From: TMP-86 sp039807285
GTDB lineage: Bacteria > Pseudomonadota > Gammaproteobacteria > Steroidobacterales > Steroidobacteraceae
Direction of reading: 5' to 3'
Assembly: GCA_044226785.1 (NCBI GenBank)
Contig: JBGAGK010000011.1
Location: 1 to 64,000, forward strand
DNA: 64,000 nucleotides
How positions within the stretch are numbered: position 1 is the stretch's first letter; the number at the start of each line of letters is the position of its first letter. The translations under genes and the position numbers were made by a program. The notes under the pieces were generated by a model. The model was not told where the DNA came from and did no database searches. It saw only the letters and a list, made by a program, of their open reading frames with translations. Shown here piece after piece: positions 43,415 through 52,971 of this stretch.

Positions 43415-44136
43415 GCGTCCTGAAAGCCGAGGGTCTGGCAAAGAGCTACCGGTCACGACAGGTCCTGCGTGACCTGACCCTGCAGATCACCAGCGGCGAG
43501 GTGGTGGGGTTGCTGGGCCCGAATGGCGCTGGCAAGACCACGGCCTTCTACATGATGGTGGGCCTGATTCCCTGCGAGAAGGGCAACATATTCCTCGACC
43601 AGCGCGATCTTTCGAAGCTGCCGATGCACCGGCGGGCGCAGCTGGGCATGGGCTACCTGCCCCAGGAACCTTCCGTGTTCCGCAAGCTTTCGGTCGCCGA
43701 CAACATCATGGCCATCCTGGAGACGCGACGAAATCTCGATGACACGGCGCGCCAGGCCCGGCTGTCCCAGTTGCTCGACGAACTGCACATCGGCCATGTC
43801 CAGGACACGTTGGGCATGAGCCTTTCCGGGGGCGAACGTCGCCGGGTGGAAATCGCGCGGGCCCTGGCTGCCGATCCGAAATTCATCCTGCTCGATGAAC
43901 CGTTTGCCGGAGTCGACCCTCTGTCAGTTCAGGATATTCAACGGATTATCAAACACTTGAGCGAGAAGGACATTGGCATTCTCATCACTGACCACAATGT
44001 ACGTGAGACACTCGGGATCTGCACGAGAGCCTATATCGTGAGTCAGGGGTCGGTGATCGCAACCGGAAATGCGGAGCAGATTCTTGCCAATCGCGAGGTT
44101 CGTGAGGTGTACTTGGGACAGGATTTCGAGATGTGA
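43411..44136 (+). CDS. lptB: LPS export ATP-binding protein LptB
   Basis: LptB is the ATPase subunit of the LptB2FG exporter that extracts LPS from the inner membrane. The 241 residues have Walker A GPNGAGKT at 36-43, the Q-loop region GYLPQEPSVF, the ABC signature LSGGERRR, the Walker B segment FILLDEPFAGVDP and the switch histidine in LITDHNVRE. The partner permeases lptF and lptG are not in this window, as in E. coli where they are elsewhere. Confidence 0.97.
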   Translation: MSVLKAEGLAKSYRSRQVLRDLTLQITSGEVVGLLGPNGAGKTTAFYMMVGLIPCEKGNIFLDQRDLSKLPMHRRAQLGMGYLPQEPSVFRKLSVADNIMAILETRRNLDDTARQARLSQLLDELHIGHVQDTLGMSLSGGERRRVEIARALAADPKFILLDEPFAGVDPLSVQDIQRIIKHLSEKDIGILITDHNVRETLGICTRAYIVSQGSVIATGNAEQILANREVREVYLGQDFEM

Positions 44137-44193
44137 TGTGGCTTGTGCCATGGGGGCACGGGCGAGGAAAGGACAGGCACGATTGCACGGGTT

Positions 44194-45663
44194 ATGTTGA
44201 AGCCGGCACTGCAACTTCGCATCGGGCAGCAGCTCACGATGACGCCGCAGTTGCAGCAGGCAATACGGCTGTTGCAGCTTCCATCCCTGGAACTGCAGGC
44301 CCATGTGCGCGAAGTTCTCGAGTCCAACGTCATGCTCGAGGTGGACGAGGACAGCGCCACGGAAGCGCCGGGTGCCGATACCCGTGAGGAGCCCGGGCAT
44401 GCGCCGGGCGGGCAGTTCGAGGCTCCCGATCGTGAGCCCACCGACGGGAATGACCAGCAGGAGACTCCCGAGGGCGGCAACGCCGGGGAAGAGTGGGAGG
44501 GGCCCACTGCCGCGGTCTCCGACACACCCTGGTCCTTCGATGATGAGCGCGATCAGGATCTGACCGACCCTGCGGGGCAAAGCCTGAAGGAGCAGCTGCT
44601 CGAACAACTGGACCTGGCCCGGTTGAGCCCGGTGGACATGGCCATCGCCCATGTCCTGGTCGATGCCATCAACGACGATGGGTACCTCCAGGACAGCATC
44701 GAGGAGATCTGCGCCAGCCTCAGGCCGGAGATCATCACCGATGTGGAGCAGGTCGATCGCATCCTGGCCATCGTGCAGACACTGGAGCCGGCCGGCGTCG
44801 GCGCCCGCAGTCCCGGAGAATGCATCGCCCTGCAACTGCGCCAGCTCGATCCGGCCACCGCGGGACGAAGCATTGCCATCCGCATCGCGCAGGAACATCT
44901 CGACCTGGTGGCCAGCCAGCAATTGACGCTGCTGCGCCGGCATCTGCGATGCAGCGGCAGCGAACTGGAAGCCGCGCTGGCACTGGTACGCTCCTGCCAT
45001 CCGCGCCCGGGCAGCACGGTCACTGCGGCAGCGGCGGAATATGTCATTCCCGATGTATTCGTCCGCAGGTCGGAACACGGCTGGACCGTGGAGATCAATC
45101 CGTCGACGTTGCCGCGCGTGCGGGTCAATCAAGGCTATGCAAATCTGGTGTCGCGCTCGGCCGATCACGCCATGCTGAGGACGCAGTTGCAGGAGGCGCG
45201 ATGGCTGCTCAGGAGCCTGGAGATCCGCAACGAAACCCTGCTCAAGGTGGCGCGATGCATCATAAGGCGCCAGGCACGGTTTTTCGATGTCGGCGATGAA
45301 GGCATGCAACCTTTGATCCTCAAGGATGTCGCTTCAGAAGTGGAGATGCACGAATCCACCATCTCGAGGGTGACCACTGCCAAATACATGCATACGCCCC
45401 GCGGAGTGTTCGAGTTCAGGCATTTCTTCTCCAGCCACGTGGAGGCCGCCGACGGAACCGGCATGTCATCGACCGCGATCCGCGCGAGGATCCGCAAGCT
45501 CATTGCGCAGGAAGATCCGGGGAATCCCTTGAGCGACGCGGGCCTCGCCCGGGTGCTGTCGCAGGAGGGCATTCCCGTGGCCCGCCGCACCGTCGCCAAA
45601 TATCGCGAGGCCATGCAGATCGAGCCGTCCAATGAACGCAAACGGTCGGCAGCCCGTGCCTGA
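44194..45663 (+). CDS. rpoN: RNA polymerase sigma-54 factor RpoN
   Basis: RpoN directs RNA polymerase to -24/-12 promoters that need AAA+ activators. The N-terminal region I is Gln/Leu-rich (LKPALQLRIGQQLTMTPQLQQAIRLL), region II is acidic, and the C-terminus has the RpoN box ARRTVAKYRE. Length is 489 residues. The ATG at 44194 starts exactly at region I; the longer upstream frame is not conserved. It lies 57 bases after lptB. Confidence 0.97.
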   Translation: MLKPALQLRIGQQLTMTPQLQQAIRLLQLPSLELQAHVREVLESNVMLEVDEDSATEAPGADTREEPGHAPGGQFEAPDREPTDGNDQQETPEGGNAGEEWEGPTAAVSDTPWSFDDERDQDLTDPAGQSLKEQLLEQLDLARLSPVDMAIAHVLVDAINDDGYLQDSIEEICASLRPEIITDVEQVDRILAIVQTLEPAGVGARSPGECIALQLRQLDPATAGRSIAIRIAQEHLDLVASQQLTLLRRHLRCSGSELEAALALVRSCHPRPGSTVTAAAAEYVIPDVFVRRSEHGWTVEINPSTLPRVRVNQGYANLVSRSADHAMLRTQLQEARWLLRSLEIRNETLLKVARCIIRRQARFFDVGDEGMQPLILKDVASEVEMHESTISRVTTAKYMHTPRGVFEFRHFFSSHVEAADGTGMSSTAIRARIRKLIAQEDPGNPLSDAGLARVLSQEGIPVARRTVAKYREAMQIEPSNERKRSAARA

Positions 45664-45683
45664 ATCAGTTTCAAGTCCCGATG

Positions 45684-45690
45684 AAGGAGG
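45684..45690 (+). promoter_or_regulatory. Strong Shine-Dalgarno of hpf
   Basis: AAGGAGG lies six bases upstream of the hpf ATG. It is the strongest ribosome site I noticed in the window and fits an abundant ribosome-binding protein. Confidence 0.8.
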
Positions 45691-45696
45691 TCTCTC

Positions 45697-46044
45697 ATGC
45701 AGCTGGATCTGAGTGGACATCATGTGGAAATCACGGAATCGATGCGCAATTACGTCGTCAGGAAATTCGAGCGCATTGCGCGTCATTTCGACCAGGTCAT
45801 CGACGTGCATTGCGTGCTGACCGTTGAGAAGCAGCGCCACAAGGCCGAAGCCACCGTGCAGCTGCGCGGGTCGAAGCTCTACGCCGATGCCACCATGGAT
45901 GACATGTATGCGGCCATAGATTCCCTGGCCGACAAGCTCGACCGGTGCGTGAAGAAGCACAAGGAAAAGACTGCGGATCACCATGCCGATGAGGTGCTCA
46001 AGGCGCGCCAGGCTGAAAGCCGGGCACGCGCCTCGGGCCATTGA
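45697..46044 (+). CDS. hpf: Ribosome hibernation-promoting factor HPF
   Basis: HPF (formerly sigma-54 modulation protein) binds the 30S decoding region in stationary phase and stabilises 100S dimers or idle ribosomes. The 115 residues have the beta-alpha-beta fold with MQLDLSGHHVEITESMRNYV, HKAEATVQLRG and the acidic/basic helix YAAIDSLADKLDRCVKKHKE. There is no long C-terminal dimerisation domain, so it is the short type. It is located behind rpoN as usual. Confidence 0.96.
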   Translation: MQLDLSGHHVEITESMRNYVVRKFERIARHFDQVIDVHCVLTVEKQRHKAEATVQLRGSKLYADATMDDMYAAIDSLADKLDRCVKKHKEKTADHHADEVLKARQAESRARASGH

Positions 46045-46107
46045 CGCACCGGTTGCCGCTGTCAGCCCAATGACCGGGATGGAACCGGGACCGCCCCTGG
46101 CTTTCGC

Positions 46108-46977
46108 ATGCGCCTGATCATCGTCAGCGGCCTGTCCGGCTCGGGCAAGAGCGTGGCCTTGCACATGCTGGAGGATCTCGGCTTCTATTGCGTCGACAAC
46201 ATCCCGGCGGCGCTGCTGAAGCCGTTGATCTCCCATAACCTTCGTGATCCCGGCCCCGCCTACGCGCGCACCGCCGTGGGACTGGATGCCCGCAATGGAC
46301 CGAGCGAGATTGCCACCGTCCCGGATGTGGTGCGCGAACTGCGCAGCAGTGGCATCCCCTGCGAAGTGCTGTATCTGCATGCCAGGGATGAGGTGCTGCT
46401 GAAGCGCTATGCCGAGACCCGGCGAAAGCATCCGCTGAGCAGCGCCGGCGTGGGTCTGCGTGAGGCGATCCTGGCCGAGCGGGCGGTCCTCGATCCCATC
46501 ATCCTCGCAGCCGACCTCGTCATCGACACCTCGGACATGGGGATTCACGTGCTCCGCGAACTGGTGCGGGAGCGAATCGAACGGCGGCGCGAGGAACGGC
46601 TGTCCATCATGTTCGAGTCTTTCGGATTCAAGTTCGGCATTCCGGGCGATGCGGACTTCGTGTTCGATGTGCGCAGCCTCCCCAACCCCTACTGGGAACC
46701 GTCCCTCAGGGACCTGTCGGGCCGGGATGCGCAGGTGGTGGAATACCTGAATGCGCATGCGGGCGTCCGCAGGATGATCGACGACCTGATCGCCTTCCTG
46801 GAACCGCGCATGCCGGAGTTCATGACGGCCAACCGAAGTTACCTGACCATTGCAATTGGCTGCACCGGGGGCCGGCACCGGTCCGTCTACATCGCAGAGT
46901 GCCTGGCCGGGCATTTCCGCGGCAAGTACCCTGAGGTACTCACGCGCCACATCTCGCTTGACCGGATTCAGGGCTGA
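46108..46977 (+). CDS. rapZ: RNase adapter protein RapZ
   Basis: RapZ is a nucleotide-binding protein that in E. coli senses glucosamine-6-phosphate and guides RNase E to the small RNA GlmZ, thereby setting GlmS and envelope precursor supply. The P-loop GLSGSGKS is at 8-15. The C-terminal domain has the conserved IAIGCTGGRHRSVYIAE segment. Length is 289 residues. The usual neighbour ptsN is not between hpf and rapZ here, and no npr follows. It is convergent with the patatin gene, eight bases away. Confidence 0.95.
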   Translation: MRLIIVSGLSGSGKSVALHMLEDLGFYCVDNIPAALLKPLISHNLRDPGPAYARTAVGLDARNGPSEIATVPDVVRELRSSGIPCEVLYLHARDEVLLKRYAETRRKHPLSSAGVGLREAILAERAVLDPIILAADLVIDTSDMGIHVLRELVRERIERRREERLSIMFESFGFKFGIPGDADFVFDVRSLPNPYWEPSLRDLSGRDAQVVEYLNAHAGVRRMIDDLIAFLEPRMPEFMTANRSYLTIAIGCTGGRHRSVYIAECLAGHFRGKYPEVLTRHISLDRIQG

Positions 46978-46984
46978 CCGGCCA

Positions 46985-48193
46985 TCAGGCCAGCCGCGGC
47001 TTGCCTTCCAGGATCTCCAGCGCCTCGATCCCCCGCGGACCATCATGTGCGGCGGGGGAAATGTTCAGGAAATCCCGCAGTTCATCACATCGATGCATGG
47101 CATCCGCGTAGCCCAGCGCGATCAGCTCGCGGGTGAATGCGCGCTCGAACAGCATGTAGCTCATCAACTGCTGCCCGCCGTTTCCCTGTGCACCCAGCGT
47201 GCGCAACAGCGCGCGCAGCGCAATCGGCATTTCCCGCTGGTGGCGGCGCGCGATCTCCCCGATCTCCCTGGATGGCGTAATGACCAGCGACTCGATGCGG
47301 CGCATGCGGCGTTCCACGCCATTGGGCGCACCGATGCTGTCATTGATGCTGTTCATCCGCTCGATGTCCGCAACCACCTGGTCCATGAACAGGGTATCGA
47401 GCATGAAGCCGAACATCTGGCCGAAGGTGGGTTCCAGGAATGGTTTGCGGACGATCGGTCCCTTGCCTTTCGGGTCGCGCACACCGATCACCAGCAACCG
47501 GTCTGCACCCAGATGCAGCGCCGCGCTGAGCGGGGCAGTCTGGCGCATGGCGCCATCGCCGTAATACTGCCCGTCGATCGACACGGACCGGAACAGGAAA
47601 GGGATGGCCATGCTGGCCATCAGATGATCCAGCGTAAGCCCGGTGCGCAGTCCTTTGCGAAAGGCGCGTTGCCAGGGCTGAACCTCGCTCTGCGCCTGGA
47701 AGAAGGCAACCGACTCGGCTTCAGCGTAACTGGTCGAGCAGATCGCCACCCCGTGCAGGTGCCGCCGATACAGACTGCGTGGAATGGCGTCGAAGTCCAT
47801 GTACTTGCGCAGGAGCGCCCATAGCGGAGCGTTGTCGAATACCGCATGGGGCGGGGCCACCAGCCAGCCACCCGTCATCAGGGCCAGCACCCAGTGCAGA
47901 CCGGCCCGAAACATGCTGAGCGCATCGGCACGGATCACGTGTGATACCTTGAAATTCCGCCACACCTGCTCGATGGCGCGCACCGAGCGCCGGAAATGCG
48001 ACGCATGCGCCGCAAGCACGATGGCGCTGACCGCGCCGGCGGAAGTCCCGGTGATCACCGGGAACGGGTTGGGTGCCCCACGCGGCAACAGTTCGGAAAT
48101 CGCCTTGAGCACCCCGACCTGATAGGCCGCGCGCGCCCCACCTCCGGTCAGGATCAGACCGACGCGTGTCGGGCGAGGGATTGCAGATTGCAT
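46985..48193 (-). CDS. Patatin-like phospholipase family protein
   Basis: A 402-residue protein with an alpha/beta patatin domain. The oxyanion-hole motif GGGARAAYQVGVLK is at 17-30, the nucleophile serine S51 lies in GTSAGA (49-54), and the aspartate of the catalytic dyad is in the DGAMRQTAPLS segment. It is therefore predicted to be an active serine lipid acyl hydrolase. No signal peptide is obvious. The C-terminal part past about residue 250 is helical and of unknown role. A GAGG precedes the ATG. The physiological substrate is unknown. It follows the VWA gene on the same strand after 108 bases. Confidence 0.88.
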   Translation of the reverse strand: MQSAIPRPTRVGLILTGGGARAAYQVGVLKAISELLPRGAPNPFPVITGTSAGAVSAIVLAAHASHFRRSVRAIEQVWRNFKVSHVIRADALSMFRAGLHWVLALMTGGWLVAPPHAVFDNAPLWALLRKYMDFDAIPRSLYRRHLHGVAICSTSYAEAESVAFFQAQSEVQPWQRAFRKGLRTGLTLDHLMASMAIPFLFRSVSIDGQYYGDGAMRQTAPLSAALHLGADRLLVIGVRDPKGKGPIVRKPFLEPTFGQMFGFMLDTLFMDQVVADIERMNSINDSIGAPNGVERRMRRIESLVITPSREIGEIARRHQREMPIALRALLRTLGAQGNGGQQLMSYMLFERAFTRELIALGYADAMHRCDELRDFLNISPAAHDGPRGIEALEILEGKPRLA

Positions 48194-48301
48194 GGCGGAA
48201 CCTCGGCAAATGATATGTCATTGCTCATCCGTCGAATCGTGATGCACCTCACGCCCGCCCCTCGGGGGATCCTGGAAATCCTCCGCCGGCACACCCAATC
48301 C

Positions 48302-49477
48302 TCAACCCAGCGCCCCGATCGCCCCACCCAGCCCTGCCAGCGTCAGCGGATACATGCGGTCCTCGATCAGCCGACGGGTGATTTCTATGGACCTGGTGCG
48401 CTGCCAGAGGCCGGCCGGTTGCGGGTTGAGCCAGGCATGCCTGGGGAAGTGATTCAACAGCCGCTCCAGCCAGACCCGCCCCGGTTCCTCGTTCCAGTGT
48501 TCGATGCTCCCGCCCGGTTGCTCGATCTCGTACGGGCTCATGGTCGCATCCCCCACGAGGATCAGCCTGTAGTCGGCCGGATAGGTGCGCATCAGCGCGT
48601 CCGTGGCGATGAACTCCGCATGGCGGCGCCGGTTGTCGCGCCACACCCGCTCATAGACGAAATTGTGGAAGTAGAAGGACTCGAGATGCTTGAACTCGCT
48701 GCGCGCCGCAGAGAACAGTTCCTCGCAGATGCGCACGTGATCGTCCATCGACCCACCCACATCCAGCAGCAACAGGATCTTCACGGCATTGTGACGTTCC
48801 GGCACCATGCGCAGATCCAGCCATCCACCACTGCGCGCGGTGGAATCGATGGTGTCGCGCAGATCCAGTTCGGTGGCTGCTCCCTGACGGGCAAAACGCC
48901 GCAGGCCGCGCAGGGCCAGCTTGATGTTGCGCGTCCCCAGCTCGACCTGATCATCCAGGTTCGCGTACTCGCGGCGGTCCCACACCTTGACTGCCGAGCG
49001 ATTGCGCGAACCCTCCTGGCCAATGCGTATGCCTTCCGGGTTGTAGCCATAGGCCCCGAAGGGCGAGGTTCCCGCCGTGCCAATCCACTTGCTGCCCCCC
49101 TGATGACGGCCCTGCTGCTCCGCCAGCCGGCTCCGCAGCGCCTGCCAGAGCTGTTCCCAGCCGCCGAGGGACCGGACCTGCGCCTTCTCTTCCTCGCTCA
49201 ACGTCCTTTCCGCAAGCCTGGCCAGCCATTCAGCAGGCAGGTCCGCGGTCAGTTTTTCAAAGCCCGCTTCGGCGCCGTTGAAGAACACGGAAAAGACCCG
49301 GTCGAAACGGTCGTAATTGCGTTCGTCCTTGACCAGGCAAGTGCGGGCAAGATGGTAGAAGTGTTCGGGACTGGCCTGCACCACACCAGCCGCCAGCGCT
49401 TCGAGCAGGGTGAGAAATTCCAGGATCGAGACCGGCACTCCGGCCGACCGGAGCAGAAAGAAGAATCTAACGAGCAT
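48302..49477 (-). CDS. VWA domain protein, CoxE-like, partner of a MoxR ATPase
   Basis: A 391-residue protein with an N-terminal helical region, the segment GTSPFGAYGYNPEGIRIG and a C-terminal von Willebrand factor A domain. The MIDAS-like motif is DVGGSMDDH, where the usual first serine of D-x-S-x-S is glycine; a threonine/aspartate site (VGDATMSPYEI) follows. MoxR AAA+ ATPases and VWA proteins form chaperone-like pairs that mature metal centres or complexes. The gene overlaps the MoxR gene by 11 bases, so the pair is co-translated. Specific target unknown. Confidence 0.85.
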   Translation of the reverse strand: MLVRFFFLLRSAGVPVSILEFLTLLEALAAGVVQASPEHFYHLARTCLVKDERNYDRFDRVFSVFFNGAEAGFEKLTADLPAEWLARLAERTLSEEEKAQVRSLGGWEQLWQALRSRLAEQQGRHQGGSKWIGTAGTSPFGAYGYNPEGIRIGQEGSRNRSAVKVWDRREYANLDDQVELGTRNIKLALRGLRRFARQGAATELDLRDTIDSTARSGGWLDLRMVPERHNAVKILLLLDVGGSMDDHVRICEELFSAARSEFKHLESFYFHNFVYERVWRDNRRRHAEFIATDALMRTYPADYRLILVGDATMSPYEIEQPGGSIEHWNEEPGRVWLERLLNHFPRHAWLNPQPAGLWQRTRSIEITRRLIEDRMYPLTLAGLGGAIGALG

Positions 49478-50318
49478 TCCGTCGATTGAGGAACAGGAGC
49501 TGTTCGAACAGATGCACGTCCTGTTCGTTCTTCAGCAATGCCCCGTACATCGGTGGGATGACCTGGTGGGCGTCATCCGAGCGCAGCACCTCCGGTGCGA
49601 TGTCCTCGGCCAGCAACAGCTTGATCCAGTCCAGCAGTTCCGAGGTCGAGGGCTTCTTCTTCAGCCCGGGCACCTCGCGGACCCTGAAGAACACGGACAG
49701 TGCCTCGCGCAGCAACTCCTGCTTCAGACCGGGAAAGTGGACGTCGATGATGCGGCGCATGGTCGCCTCGTCCGGAAAACGGATGTAATGGAAGAAGCAG
49801 CGCCGCAGGAAAGCGTCGGGCAATTCCTTCTCGTTGTTGCTGGTGATGATGATGAGCGGGCGGTGCCGCGCCCTCACCGTCTGACGCGTCTCGTACACAT
49901 GGAAATCCATCCGGTCCAGCTCGCGCAGCAGATCGTTCGGAAACTCGATGTCCGCCTTGTCGATCTCGTCGATCAGCAGCACGGGCCGCGTTTCGCATTC
50001 GAACGCCTCCCACAGGCGCCCCTTGAGGATGTAGTTGCCGATATCCCTGACGCGCTCATCACCGAGCTGCGAGTCACGCAGACGCGAGACAGCATCGTAT
50101 TCGTACAGCCCCTGCTGGGCTTTGGTGGTGGACTTGATATGCCATTCGAACAGCGGCATGCCGAGCGCACGCGCCACTTCGGATGCCAGCAGCGTCTTGC
50201 CCGTACCGGGTTCGCCCTTGATCAGGAGCGGTCGCGACAGCGTAATGGCTGCATTCACCGCGGACATCAGCTCTTCCGTGGCGACATACTGGTCAGTGCC
50301 CTGGAAAGCCGGTTTCAT
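49467..50318 (-). CDS. MoxR-family AAA+ ATPase
   Basis: A 283-residue AAA+ ATPase with Walker A GEPGTGKT at 35-42 and Walker B VLLIDEIDKAD at about 114-124. Sensor 1 is in IIITSNNEKELPDAFLRRC, with the arginine finger in that segment. It is predicted to remodel a client protein together with the VWA partner. It starts 14 bases after the pyk stop, which puts it in the same transcription unit as tkt-gap-pgk-pyk. Confidence 0.92.
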   Translation of the reverse strand: MKPAFQGTDQYVATEELMSAVNAAITLSRPLLIKGEPGTGKTLLASEVARALGMPLFEWHIKSTTKAQQGLYEYDAVSRLRDSQLGDERVRDIGNYILKGRLWEAFECETRPVLLIDEIDKADIEFPNDLLRELDRMDFHVYETRQTVRARHRPLIIITSNNEKELPDAFLRRCFFHYIRFPDEATMRRIIDVHFPGLKQELLREALSVFFRVREVPGLKKKPSTSELLDWIKLLLAEDIAPEVLRSDDAHQVIPPMYGALLKNEQDVHLFEQLLFLNRRNAR

Positions 50319-50331
50319 GGCAGGGAACGGG

Positions 50332-51774
50332 TCAGCCGCGCGTGACGCGCAGGATCTTCAGCGAGTTGGTGCCGCCGGAAACACCCGACATGTCCCCCTT
50401 GGTGAGGATCACCAGGTCGTTCTCCTCCACCAGATTCAGCTCCAGCAACAGATGGAACACGGAATAATAGAGCACCTGCGCGTCCCCATGGGTCACATCG
50501 AATGCAACCGGGTACACACCGCGGTAGAGCGTGACCCGGCAACGGGTGATCTCGTGACGGGTGAAGGCATAGATGGGAATGTCCGAACGCACGCGCGACA
50601 TCCACAGCGTCGTCGAACCTGACTCGGTCAGGGCCACGATGGCCTTCACATGCAGGTGGTTGGCTGCGTACATCACCGCCGAGGCGATCGCCTCGTCGGT
50701 GCGCTCGAAATAGCCGCTTACCCGCTGACGGGCCCGCGAATGCGCGAGCTGGTATTTCTCGGCGCCGACGATCACCTCGGACATCGCCTCGACCACTTTC
50801 ACGGGATATCTGCCCGAGGCGGTTTCCGCCGACAGCATGACCGCATCGCTTCCGTCCATGACCGCATTGGCCACATCGGAGACCTCGGCCCGTGTCGGCA
50901 CCGGGTTCTGGATCATGGATTCCATCATCTGCGTGGCGGTGATCACCACCTTGTTCTGGTGCCGGGCTTCCTGGATGATCTGCTTCTGCAGGCCTGCGAG
51001 TTCCGCAAAGCCCATTTCCACACCCAGATCACCGCGCGCCACCATCACGGCATCGCTGGCACCGACGACTTCCTGCAGATTCCGGATGGCCTCGGCACGC
51101 TCGATCTTTGCCACCAGCAACCCGTGGCCGCCGGCCTTGCGAAGCAGCGCCCGCGCTTCGTTCATGTCGGCCGCATCGCGCGCGAAGGACACCGCGAGGT
51201 AGTCGACCTTGAGGCCGGCTGCCGCCTTGATGTCGGCCCTGTCCTTGTCGGTGAGTGCACCGGCCGACAGGCCGCCACCCTGACGGTTGATGCCCTTGCT
51301 GTTGCCCAGCTCGCCACCGATCTGGACGACGGTGTACACCCGGGTACCCTCGACCCGCACCACCTGCAGGCTGATCTGCCCGTCATTGAGCAGAAGGACA
51401 TCATCGATCTGCACATCGGCCGGAAGCGCCTTGTAGGTGATGCCCACAGCCTGCTCGTCACCGGCATCGGCGGACAATGATGCGTCGAGGATGAAGCTGG
51501 CGCCTTCCTTGAGCAGCACCTTGCCATCGACGAACCGCTCGATGCGGATCTTGGGGCCCTGAAGATCGCCCAGAATCCCGACGTAGCTGCCCGCGCGTGC
51601 GGCAGCTTCACGGATCAGCGCCACGCGCCGCGCATGATCTTCGGCCTTGCCATGCGAGAAATTGATGCGGACCACGTTGACGCCTGCCCGAACCATGTCG
51701 GTCAGGACCTTCGGGTCATCGGTGGCTGGCCCCAGGGTGGCGAGGATCTTGGTACGCCGCCGGAATGAATTCAC
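50332..51774 (-). CDS. pyk: Pyruvate kinase
   Basis: Pyruvate kinase makes pyruvate and ATP from phosphoenolpyruvate and ADP. The 480 residues start RRTKILATLGPATDD. The catalytic lysine/metal region is VAKIERAEAI and MVARGDLGVEMGF, with the segment ITATQMMESMIQNPVPTRAEVSDVANAV split across the barrel. A C-terminal effector domain is present. It overlaps pgk by four bases. Whether it is the type I or II enzyme cannot be told from sequence reading alone. Confidence 0.96.
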   Translation of the reverse strand: MNSFRRRTKILATLGPATDDPKVLTDMVRAGVNVVRINFSHGKAEDHARRVALIREAAARAGSYVGILGDLQGPKIRIERFVDGKVLLKEGASFILDASLSADAGDEQAVGITYKALPADVQIDDVLLLNDGQISLQVVRVEGTRVYTVVQIGGELGNSKGINRQGGGLSAGALTDKDRADIKAAAGLKVDYLAVSFARDAADMNEARALLRKAGGHGLLVAKIERAEAIRNLQEVVGASDAVMVARGDLGVEMGFAELAGLQKQIIQEARHQNKVVITATQMMESMIQNPVPTRAEVSDVANAVMDGSDAVMLSAETASGRYPVKVVEAMSEVIVGAEKYQLAHSRARQRVSGYFERTDEAIASAVMYAANHLHVKAIVALTESGSTTLWMSRVRSDIPIYAFTRHEITRCRVTLYRGVYPVAFDVTHGDAQVLYYSVFHLLLELNLVEENDLVILTKGDMSGVSGGTNSLKILRVTRG

Positions 51775-52946
51775 GCTGCGCGCCGCTCCAGGATCTCGAC
51801 AGCCGGGAGCTTCTTGCCCTCCACGAATTCCAGGAAGGCACCGCCGCCGGTGGAGATATAGGAAATGCCCTCCTCCACGCCATACTTCTCGATGGCGGCC
51901 AGGGTGTCTCCACCGCCTGCCAGCGAAAACGCCTTGCTGCTGGCGATGGCCTGCGCGAGTGTCCTGGTACCTTCCCCGAACTGTTCGAACTCGAACACGC
52001 CCACCGGGCCATTCCAGAGGATGGTGCCGGCCGCAGCCACCAGACCCGCCAGCCGCTCGGCGGAATCCGGCCCGATGTCCAGGATCATCTCCGCAGGACC
52101 AACCTCGGTGACGGACTTGACATCGGCTTCAGCCGTTGCCGAGAACTCGGTGGCCACCACGACATCGGTCGGAAGGGGAATCTCGATGCCGCGCCTGGCA
52201 GACTGTTCCAGCAGCCGGTTGGCGATGTCCAGCATGTCGGGCTCGTACAGCGACTTTCCAACGTTGAAGCCACGGGCGGCGAGGAACGTGTTGGCTATGC
52301 CACCGCCGACGATGAGCTGGTCAACCCTGGCGAGGAGAGACTCGAGAACCGTCAGTTTGGTGGAGACCTTTGAGCCCGCCACGATCGCGAGCAGGGGTCT
52401 GGCCGGATTTTCCAGCGCGCGTTCGAGGGCCTCAAGCTCGCCCACCAGCAAAGGCCCGGCGCAGGCGACCCTGGCATACATGGCCACGCCATGCGTGCTG
52501 GCTTCGGCCCGATGCGCTGTGCCGAATGCATCCATGACATACACATCGCACAATTCGGCCATCTGGCGCGCCAGTCCCTCGGCGTTCTTCTTTTCTCCCT
52601 TGTTGAATCGCACGTTTTCCAGCAGGACCACTTCGCCCGGCGCCACCTCGACGCCCTTGAGCCAGTCACGCCTGAGCGGGACCGGCCGACCCAGCAGTTC
52701 GGCCAGGCGCCGGGCCACCGGCGCCAGCGAGAACTCCTCGGCGAACACGCCCTCCTCGGGCCGCCCGAGATGCGACATGATCATCACCCGGGCGCCCGCA
52801 TCCAGGGCATGGCGGATGGTCGGGAGAGAAGCACGGATCCGGGCGTCGCTGGTCACCTCGCCCTGGTGCACGGGCACATTGAGATCTTCGCGGATCAGCA
52901 CGCGCTGATCGCGAAGGTCGACCTCACCCATCTTCCTGATCTTCAC
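51771..52946 (-). CDS. pgk: Phosphoglycerate kinase
   Basis: Phosphoglycerate kinase transfers phosphate between 1,3-bisphosphoglycerate and ADP. The N-terminal substrate motif is RVLIREDLNVPVHQGEV. The hinge and nucleotide segments include LLVGELEALERAL and the C-terminal GGGDTLAAIEKYGVEEGISYISTGGGAFLE split over two loops. Length is 391 residues. It starts 25 bases after gap and overlaps pyk by four bases. Confidence 0.97.
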   Translation of the reverse strand: MKIRKMGEVDLRDQRVLIREDLNVPVHQGEVTSDARIRASLPTIRHALDAGARVMIMSHLGRPEEGVFAEEFSLAPVARRLAELLGRPVPLRRDWLKGVEVAPGEVVLLENVRFNKGEKKNAEGLARQMAELCDVYVMDAFGTAHRAEASTHGVAMYARVACAGPLLVGELEALERALENPARPLLAIVAGSKVSTKLTVLESLLARVDQLIVGGGIANTFLAARGFNVGKSLYEPDMLDIANRLLEQSARRGIEIPLPTDVVVATEFSATAEADVKSVTEVGPAEMILDIGPDSAERLAGLVAAAGTILWNGPVGVFEFEQFGEGTRTLAQAIASSKAFSLAGGGDTLAAIEKYGVEEGISYISTGGGAFLEFVEGKKLPAVEILERRAA

Positions 52947-52971
52947 GGTCGACTTCTGTCCTTCAGCGTGG

